DNA of 64,000 bases from NCBI GenBank assembly GCA_963971575.1, contig OZ020612.1, positions 65,966,869-66,030,868 of the forward strand. The letters run 5' to 3'. This document shows, piece after piece, positions 57,584 to 64,000 of the stretch; positions within the stretch are counted from its first letter, which is position 1, and each line of letters begins with the position of its first letter. A program made the translations under genes and the position numbers. A model generated the notes under the pieces. That model made no database searches. It was given only the letters and a program-made list of their open reading frames with translations, and was not told where the DNA came from. This DNA is from Liopterus haemorrhoidalis (taxonomy: Eukaryota > Arthropoda > Insecta > Coleoptera > Dytiscidae).

Positions 57584-58621
57584 GGGCCGAGAGTTCCAGT
57601 TCCTAATAAACTCCCTAATAGTTATTAGACATATAATATATTTATGAAGCTAATAAATTTATTGGTGATTTCCAAGTTACAAAATCCTTCTAATAGTTTA
57701 TTAGCAACATAATTTTTTGTTTTTGTATTGGTATTTCTTATGAAGATAGTAACACGGTGCAAGAGGGATAGAGCTATACGTAAATTTGTAGAGCTAAAGT
57801 GAGATGAAATTTTTACATTGAATATTTTGACATTAAATATTTTGACATTAAATAGTTTGAATTTACATTTAATGACGTTTTTGTGTTACTTTTAAAATGA
57901 CAATTAAACGGCGTTCAACAAATTTTATCACAGAAAAAGAGGACAAGATAGATAGAAGAGGAGTTAATAAAAATAACAATTTATAATACAAAGGTGATTG
58001 AAAATAAGAAGACAGCCATATTTTGCTTTATTTTACATTCCTTAAACAATACGAGTTAAACTTATCAGCAATTTTCAGCCACACATCTTTATTATTCTGC
58101 CAATAATTGCGTCTGTTTTCTTATTTTCTATCATTTTTATATAAAAATTAATTCTTCACTTATTGTTTGTAATGTGTTGTAATCGTAATTGAAAGAAATA
58201 CATATATAAGAATAAAAGACGATGTTTATTTAAAAATATATATTTATATATTTTTCTTTATATATCACATTTACAATAAATGCCCAAAATATTCTTAAAA
58301 CGGTTATCTATAATATCATCCAAACTGATTTCGTCAAAATACAACTAAAATGTATTTAAAAATATGGATGTATAAAAACTACACATTTGTATATTACTTT
58401 AAAATTATACTGTATTTCAATTAAAATTGAAACACATTTTGCGAACTTGTTTTTGGTTATATGTCACTTTATTAAGCACTTCATGTTGCCTATAAGTTAT
58501 TAGACAAATAAGCCTATTTATTAGCAACCTAATAACTATTTCGGGGTGGAACTCTCGAAAAAAAAATTATGTTGCTAATAAATTTATTGGACAGTTTATT
58601 AGCAACTGGAACTCTCGGCCC
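57584..58621. mobile_element. Harbinger-type element, 1038 bp, TTA TSD, Myb/SANT-like remnants on both strands
   Basis: Inverted termini GGGCCGAGAGTTCCAGTT and complement, perfect TTA duplication (57581-57583, 58622-58624). The plus strand at 57897-57965 encodes TIKRRSTNFITEKEDKIDRR. The minus strand from about 58136 to 58030 encodes IENKKTDA and, one frame over, NYWQNNKDVWLKIADKFNSY. Together these resemble the Myb/SANT-like DNA-binding protein of Harbinger elements (RRSxNFxxxE...IENKKTD...K..aWxxIaxxFNS), but the second half is inverted. No transposase. Confidence 0.8.
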
Positions 58622-59122
58622 TTAGTGATGGAAATGAGAATTACTAACGCCGAAATTTTTTGTGTTATTATTTGAAAAAAATTTAGGGGGTTACCCCCAT
58701 AACTATTCCCTGGACCCGTCACTACTAACAGTACCTAAATAAAGAGAATAGTTCGTGCATCAATTGTTAAAAATTTTATTGTTAAATTACCATGTGTCAA
58801 AATAAAATTAGAGTCACTTATTTTTATGAAGCGACGCGAGTAACACGCTGAGATGACGTGTCATTATTTTAATGCATGTTTTGCAGCGTGTAATTTGCAG
58901 TGATTTCAGTTAAACGTTGACAGACTCATCAGATTGCTTCTTATTGTTCTCCAGACCACCCACTTAACAGAACTGTCAAGCGTATCGCGGACCGTTAAGG
59001 GGCTAATGCTTTCAAATGCTAACTTAGCGTTAATAGCGAAAATTGTACCTTTCTTATTACATTTCAAATGTTTTAAATATAGTTAATATACTTGAATTAG
59101 ATGGTTACATCCGTAAAATATA
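58622..59122. other. Noncoding stretch
   Basis: Nothing recognised apart from a GC-richer patch at about 58965-59000. Confidence 0.4.
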
Positions 59123-59486
59123 ATAAGATGAGGAAGTAATGGGATTCGGACTGGTCAGAAATTAAAATTAAAACAATATTTTAACTTCGCTAACGTTTCG
59201 ATTTAATATGAAATCTTCATCAGAGCTAGGTTAAAAAGCCACAAAATAAAATAAATTAGTCAGATAAATAAAATTTAACGTCCACATAATGTGAGAAGTC
59301 ATTGAACTTAGCCTTGAGTAAGTTCAATTTTATTTATCTGACTTATTTTCTAATTTATTTTATTTAGTGACTTTTTAACCTAGCTCTGATGAAGATTTCA
59401 TATTAAATCGAAACGTTAGCGAAGTTAAAATATTGTTTTAATTTTAATTTCTGACCAGTCCGAATCCCATTACTTCCTCATCTTAT
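59123..59486. mobile_element. Foldback of PLE-type terminal sequence
   Basis: Arms of about 155 bases (59123-59279 and 59331-59486) in inverted orientation around a ~50-base loop. Each arm carries CTGATGAAGATTTCAT...AAATCGAAACG (plus strand 59386-59414), a hammerhead-like core common in PLE terminal repeats. No coding. LINE sequence follows directly. Confidence 0.7.
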
Positions 59487-59499
59487 AGTTAATATAATT

Positions 59500-60170
59500 C
59501 ACTTTTTCTAACTGACATATAAATATGTGACAAACGCTTAGGTGGCGCATAAAGGCAGATAAAGTAATAGACCGCAATATGTATAGTGAGATAATAAAAA
59601 TAGATGACAAAATAATAGAACAGGTAGGAAAATTCAAATACCTAGGCACAGTTTTCGCGGAAGATGAAAAAATGGATGAAGAAATTATGGAAAGAGTATT
59701 CAATAGCATCAAAGCATAAAAAGCATAAAAAAGAAATACTCACTAACATCAAGGTAGAGATCTTCAAAAAAGTGACAGTACCAATTTTGACATACGCCTC
59801 AGAATCCTGAACCACTACAGAAGAAGCTCCGAAATGACATTTTTAAGGAAAATCGAAGGTAAAACAAAATTGAACAGAATAAGAAATGAAGTATTTAGAG
59901 AAAAACTAGGCACAAAACCAGTAGAGACTATAATAGAAGAAGGACAGCTAAGATGGCTGGGACATGTACACAGAATGAGTGAAGACAAAATAGTAAAAAG
60001 TGTTTTTGAAGCAAGAACAGTGAAGAAAATTATACCAGGAAGACCAAGAAAAACCTGGCACCAAGAAACAAAAGAAGTTGCAACGAAGAAAGGCGTAAAG
60101 TGGAAGGAGATGAGAAAATATACAAAGAACAGATGGAAAGAAGTATGGAGAACAACACCAGAAAATAAGT
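59500..60170 (+). pseudogene. LINE C-terminal fragment (third LINE lineage)
   Basis: KYLGTVFAEDEKMDEEIMER (RT YLG region), then TNIKVEIFKKVTVPILTYAS and a stop where Trp is expected. After a frame change at about 59833 comes RKIEGKTKLNRIRNEVFREK, then QLRWLGHVHRMSEDK and GRPRKTWHQE, the common tail of RTE/CR1-type elements. The last 112 residues are open to 60172. Confidence 0.82.
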
Positions 60171-60189
60171 AACTCGACTATAGTCTTAC

Positions 60190-60791
60190 ACCGCAAGGTA
60201 GAAAGGCTTCAGAATTAAGTAATGTATGGTGAGATTGAAAATTAAAGAAGTGTTTTCAAGTCGACGTGGCCAGTATAGTATTGTCCGTTAATTGTTTGAT
60301 TTTTTGGGCAGATAGTCGTATAAGATTTAGTGGCGGCGCTAGCTAATGAAATTTTGGGGGATTAATGGGCTGCAGGAAATTTTAAGAGGGGGCACAATTT
60401 TTTTTATCGATACAGATATTTGTTTAACCAAAGATAATTTTCGTCATCGATAAGATCATCAGTTGAGAATTTAGGAAAGTTTTATTGAAGGACTAGAATT
60501 GGGCAGAGTTTTATTGTAGCTTTTGAGACAGACAAGCGTCGAAAACAGGGCATAAAAAAGGGCTTGAGAAATAGTATTTTTTTTCAGTAGTACGAAAAAT
60601 CCTCAATAAAGCTATTTCGTGCTGCTGTCAATAAAATTATGATAGCCAGAATAATTGCCAGCATTTGCTAAGCGGATAGGGCACCAGAAGAAGAAGAAGA
60701 ATTAAAAAATACGGAAATTAATGCACCCCCAACTTTAATAATGAATTATTTGTTATACAGTATATTAAATTTGATTAACATAAAATAAATA
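60190..60791. other. Noncoding stretch
   Basis: AGTGGCGGCGCTAGCTAATG near 60331 looks like a hAT-type terminus without a partner. No gene recognised. Confidence 0.4.
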
Positions 60792-62050
60792 CCAGGTCTA
60801 CAAGTATGAAATGCGGATTTTTTTCAAACTTGCCGCGCAACCAGAGTGTATAGTTCAAAGTTTCAATACATATGGCGTGTTGTTAAGTTATCATTAAGTG
60901 TCAAATGCGTATAGGTTATAATTTGAAAAGTGATCATATAGTTTTGTTTAACTGTGTTAAAAATGTCAAATTTTGTGCCAAATAAAGAGCATTCGCGGAC
61001 AATACTACTGTTTTGTTTTCATTTGAAAAAAACTGCTGCTGAATCATACCGACTGCTTCGAGAAGCTTTTGGTGAATATGCTCCATCGCAAGATACGTGT
61101 GAACGATGGTTTCGGCGTTTCAAAAGTGGTGACTTTGATCTTACAGACAAAGAACATGGAAAACCTCCAAAAAAATATGAAGATACAAAATTGGAAACAT
61201 TGCTACAGGAAGACGATAGTCAATCACAAAAACAACTAGCAGAGCAGTTAGGCGTTAGTCAACAAGCTGTTTCCAATCGCCTACGAGAGATGGGTAAGAT
61301 CCAGAAAGTCGGCAGATGGGTTCCACTTGCATTGAATGAGAGGCAGATGGAAAAACGTAAAAACACTTGTGAAATTTTGCTTGCACGATACAAAAGAAAG
61401 TCTTTTTTGCATCGTATCATTACTGACGATGAAAAATGGATTTATTTTGAAAATCCCAAACGCAAAAAATCATGGGTGAACCCAGGCTCACGCTTTGGCA
61501 AAAAGACAATGCTCTGTACTTGGTGGGACCAAAAGGGTGTGGTCTATTATGAATTGTTAAAACCTGGTGAAACAGTTAATACCCAACGCTACCAACAACA
61601 ACTGATCGAATTGAACCATTCGCTGCTCATAAAACGACCAGAATACGAAAGAAGACAGCACAAGGTAATCTTTCTTCGCGATAACGCTCCATCACATAAG
61701 GCAAAAGCAGTTTGCAACACATTGGAGGCACTCAAGTGGGAAGTGCTACCCCATGCCGCTTACTCACTAGACTGGGCCCCTTCAGATTACCACTTGTTCG
61801 CATCGATGGGTCACGCACTTGCCGAGCAGAACTTTTGTTCATATGAAAATGTGAAAGAATGGCTAGATGAATGGTTTGCGGGGAAAGGTGAAGAGTTCTA
61901 CTGGCGAGGTATTCACAAATTGCCTGAAAGATGGGAAAAATGTATAACTTCTAATGGAGCATACTTTGAATAAATCAACTTTTACTGTTCTTTTGAGTTT
62001 AATGTGTTTTATTAAAAAAAAAAATCCGCATTTCATACTTGTAGACCTGG
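60792..62050 (+). mobile_element. mariner element, copy B, 1259 bp
   Basis: Termini CCAGGTCTACAAGTATGAAA... and complement, TA duplication both sides. The close match to 23521-24807 over the whole length shows recent common origin. Confidence 0.96.
60963..61973 (+). CDS. mariner transposase, copy B (full-length frame, probably inactive)
   Basis: Cut-and-paste transposase that would bind the element ends and cut DNA with a D,D34D site. Met at 60963 (SNFVPNKEHS...) fits the family better than Met 60954. An N-terminal HTH pair covers about residues 10-110, with QLAEQLGVSQQAVSNRLREM as the second helix-turn-helix. Catalytic Asps lie in TDDEKWIYFENP, FLRDNAPSHK and YSLDWAPSDYHLF. Against copy A it lacks nine residues before GKKTMLCTWWD and has Gly to Asp in the first motif, His to Arg in the second and Pro to Leu in the third, plus WVPLAL for the usual WVPHEL. 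Uninterrupted, but several conserved positions are altered, so activity is doubtful. Confidence 0.9.
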   Translation: MSNFVPNKEHSRTILLFCFHLKKTAAESYRLLREAFGEYAPSQDTCERWFRRFKSGDFDLTDKEHGKPPKKYEDTKLETLLQEDDSQSQKQLAEQLGVSQQAVSNRLREMGKIQKVGRWVPLALNERQMEKRKNTCEILLARYKRKSFLHRIITDDEKWIYFENPKRKKSWVNPGSRFGKKTMLCTWWDQKGVVYYELLKPGETVNTQRYQQQLIELNHSLLIKRPEYERRQHKVIFLRDNAPSHKAKAVCNTLEALKWEVLPHAAYSLDWAPSDYHLFASMGHALAEQNFCSYENVKEWLDEWFAGKGEEFYWRGIHKLPERWEKCITSNGAYFE

Positions 62051-63517
62051 TATAGTGCAATAATAAAATAAATGAGAAGATTTGGCACAACAAAATGACA
62101 GAATCGGTTCGCTAATGTGGATCCAACTTTACCCAGTATGTATCTGGAGCTCTACAACCTACTTGTTTTGTTACTTTTTCCTCTTGAAAGTTTAAATGTG
62201 CTGTCAGTCAATATACAAAGATTAAGCTAATAATGTGAATACAGTGTCAATACGGGTTAGAAAAGTTAAATTTAAAATGTCAAAGGATTTTTTTACAAAA
62301 GAATAAAAGAGTTTAATGTAATTATGTAACTTTGTAGACACGTGTCTGTCAAAAGTTTTTAATGTTGATACAAATTAGCAGAAGTTAAGATTTCAAAATC
62401 AATCTATTGCAAATTCCGAACATTTATCAAGAATATGTTTCATGTTTAATAAAAATATTCCACTCTACATTATCCATGTTGCCTGAGGTTTTTTAAATTC
62501 CATAAAGTATTTACCTGTTTTTTTTTTTCTGCCATGTTTCCAAAATTTACGCCAAGTAATTTTATATCCAACTAGAACTAAAACTAAATTAATCAATTCA
62601 CTTCTAACAAATACCAACTAAATTTATTTCAGTTTTATGTTGTTAGTTACATTTTTAACACTGCAATTATTAATAATAAAATAGAAAAATAAATTTTAAA
62701 TATTTCACAGTTCACAAAACTGAAAAAAGCACAGAAATATCTGAGCCACAAAAAGAACAACAACTGACTAAAAACAGGGACAAGTTTTCACCATTACGCG
62801 ATATAACGAACAAATAGAACAATTGTAACTATTGTAACAATGAATCGATAGAAAAGTAAAATTGTGTATGTAGTAAACAGAGCTTTAGACCATCCAGTAT
62901 GTTTTAAAGATGGTCGACCAGTCATATTTTTCGGAGATTCCCCTTTGAAATGAAATGAAATGAGATAGAGATACTCAATTCAGGAGTTAAATTAAATAAA
63001 CAAATCTCAATAATCATTAAATAATTTGGTTTAAGTAATAACACATTTTCATATTTTATTAAATATAACTATTAATAAATATTAGGTTCTTAACTTTATT
63101 ATTATTATTTTTAAAAGTAATATCCTGGTAGTTGCTTTATATTTAATTATAGAGGGTTCTGGGGGGGGGGGGGCTGCAACCCGGCAGCCCCCCCCTTTGT
63201 TGCGCCACTGTATGCGGATGACCCTAAAAAATTGTATCCTATACTTAGCATAAACCCTATTGAGAAGTGACATTACCGTTGGCGGCGCTGTGCTCCAAGG
63301 CAATATGGCTGTCGTGTCTAGTATTCAGCTGTCAATATGCTAACAGCAAACAGGTTAATTTAAGCACAGTACATTTTTATTTTATGAAAATGTATCTATT
63401 AACATTCTAACAAAAAATCAACATTAGAACATATGTAAGAATTTCAAACAGTACTACAGTCGCTTAGTACAATATTAGACCAGGTTTTTTGTTTTTTGTG
63501 TTTTATTTTTGTGAATC
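62051..63517. other. Noncoding, with a hAT-like end
   Basis: 63160-63215 has a G-run, GGCTGCAACCCGGCAGCC and then TTGCGCCACTG, resembling the terminus of a hAT element; the left partner is not seen. 63240-63340 is GC-richer sequence preceding a THAP relic. No gene in 62051-63150. Confidence 0.45.
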
Positions 63518-63827
63518 ATGGAAAAAAACAATCAATTTTGTTGTGTGCCGCAATGTAAATCGTGTATAAGGAAGAATCTTTCTATAAACATTCTATAATT
63601 TACCTTAATCGAAAAAAATATCAATTGAAACGACGTTTGGAGGCAAAGAGAAAGTGAATCGTAGGTTTTTATGGACCCAAAAACTAAAAATGGGCAAAAA
63701 TCCAAGCCCATGCATGCATGTTTGCTCGTTGCATTTTATGAAAAGTGATTTTTTACGTCCAAGAAAAGACAGAAAAAAAGCATTTATCCCACCCAAAATT
63801 TGCCTAAATCATCAATTGATATATTAA
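63518..63827 (+). pseudogene. THAP-domain (C2CH zinc finger) relic
   Basis: Starts MEKNNQFCCVPQCKSCIRKN (the first two Cys of THAP, CxVPxCxS), then in another frame NRKKYQLKRRLEAKRK, then in a third frame FLWTQKLKMGKNPSPCMHVC followed by SLHFMKSDFLRP, giving the invariant Trp and the C-x2-HF pair. Two frameshifts break it in this sequence. THAP domains bind DNA and occur in P-element-type transposases and host regulators. This may be the start of a domesticated or decayed P-like gene. No further domain is visible before the window ends. Confidence 0.7.
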
Positions 63828-64000
63828 AAGGCCCTTCTACTTTTTCAGGCAAAGATATTAATTTTTACTAATATATTTATCATATTTTTGTTGTTATTAT
63901 ATTGACAGACAGTCAAAAAGAATTACAATGAAAAACTAAAAATGTCCTTGAAATTTCTTTAGAATAGTATATTATTACATATCTTGTAAATCGTAGATTA
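63828..64000. other. Window end, noncoding
   Basis: A+T-rich. CTTTTTCAGGCAAAGA at about 63840 could be a splice acceptor of the THAP relic, but no coding follows that I recognise. Confidence 0.3.

Overview
This is eukaryotic, A+T-rich, repeat-dense DNA of the kind found in an arthropod, most likely an insect. The evidence is an insect-type CYP6-like cytochrome P450 gene with phase-1 introns, embedded in mariner, hAT, piggyBac, PIF/Harbinger, Helitron, Penelope-like (PLE), LINE, LTR and tRNA-SINE debris. The order cannot be settled from the sequence. There are no operons, CRISPR arrays or prokaryotic genes.

The only host gene I can support is a P450 on the minus strand, 51861 down to 39506. 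Five exons (51861-51414, 49780-49364, 46658-46398, 45504-45253, 39669-39506) join in one frame through GT-AG introns, all in phase 1, to give a predicted 513-residue protein. It keeps the membrane anchor, WxxxR, the I-helix AGxxT, ExxR, PERF and the heme-Cys loop. About 10.8 kb of its 12.4 kb is intron, mostly transposon-derived: a (CAGA)n-bearing repeat in intron 1, a hAT holding a Helitron in intron 2, and a SINE, a tRNA-like/(CAGA)n repeat and a Harbinger-like MITE in intron 4.

Layout. 1-14 kb: noncoding sequence, two copies of one Harbinger MITE, a HARBI1-like fragment, a SINE, a 504-bp hAT, Helitron ends, a 5'-truncated LINE with 12-bp target duplications (TSDs), and a Tc1/IS630-like transposase relic. 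14-20 kb: a ~150-bp satellite array, then a Helitron carrying nine ~120-bp repeats. 20-26 kb: mariner remnants, a 902-bp foldback, a near-complete mariner, LINE debris. 26-30 kb: a ~50-bp minisatellite interrupted by a block with ~345 bp of (CAGA)n, then an LTR carrying a LINE fragment. 31-33 kb: an inverted pair of PLE 3' ends split by tandem 283-bp MITEs. 35-39 kb: a solo LTR and a related LTR-like copy invaded by a hAT MITE. 39.5-51.9 kb: the P450. 52-60 kb: piggyBac, a mariner foldback, several LINE pieces, two Harbinger elements, a foldback with a hammerhead-like motif. 60.8-62 kb: the second mariner. 63.5 kb: a broken THAP-domain relic.

Many insertions are nested with readable target duplications, so relative ages can be ordered: Helitron after hAT, hAT MITE after LTR, Harbinger MITE after Tc1-like, SINE after the (CAGA)n repeat, and the MITE pair after the PLE inverted repeat. 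Nothing suggests a wholly new coding system. The most unusual signals are hammerhead-like cores in PLE-type terminal repeats, a Harbinger element whose Myb/SANT-like coding is split across strands, and minisatellites shared between unrelated transposons.
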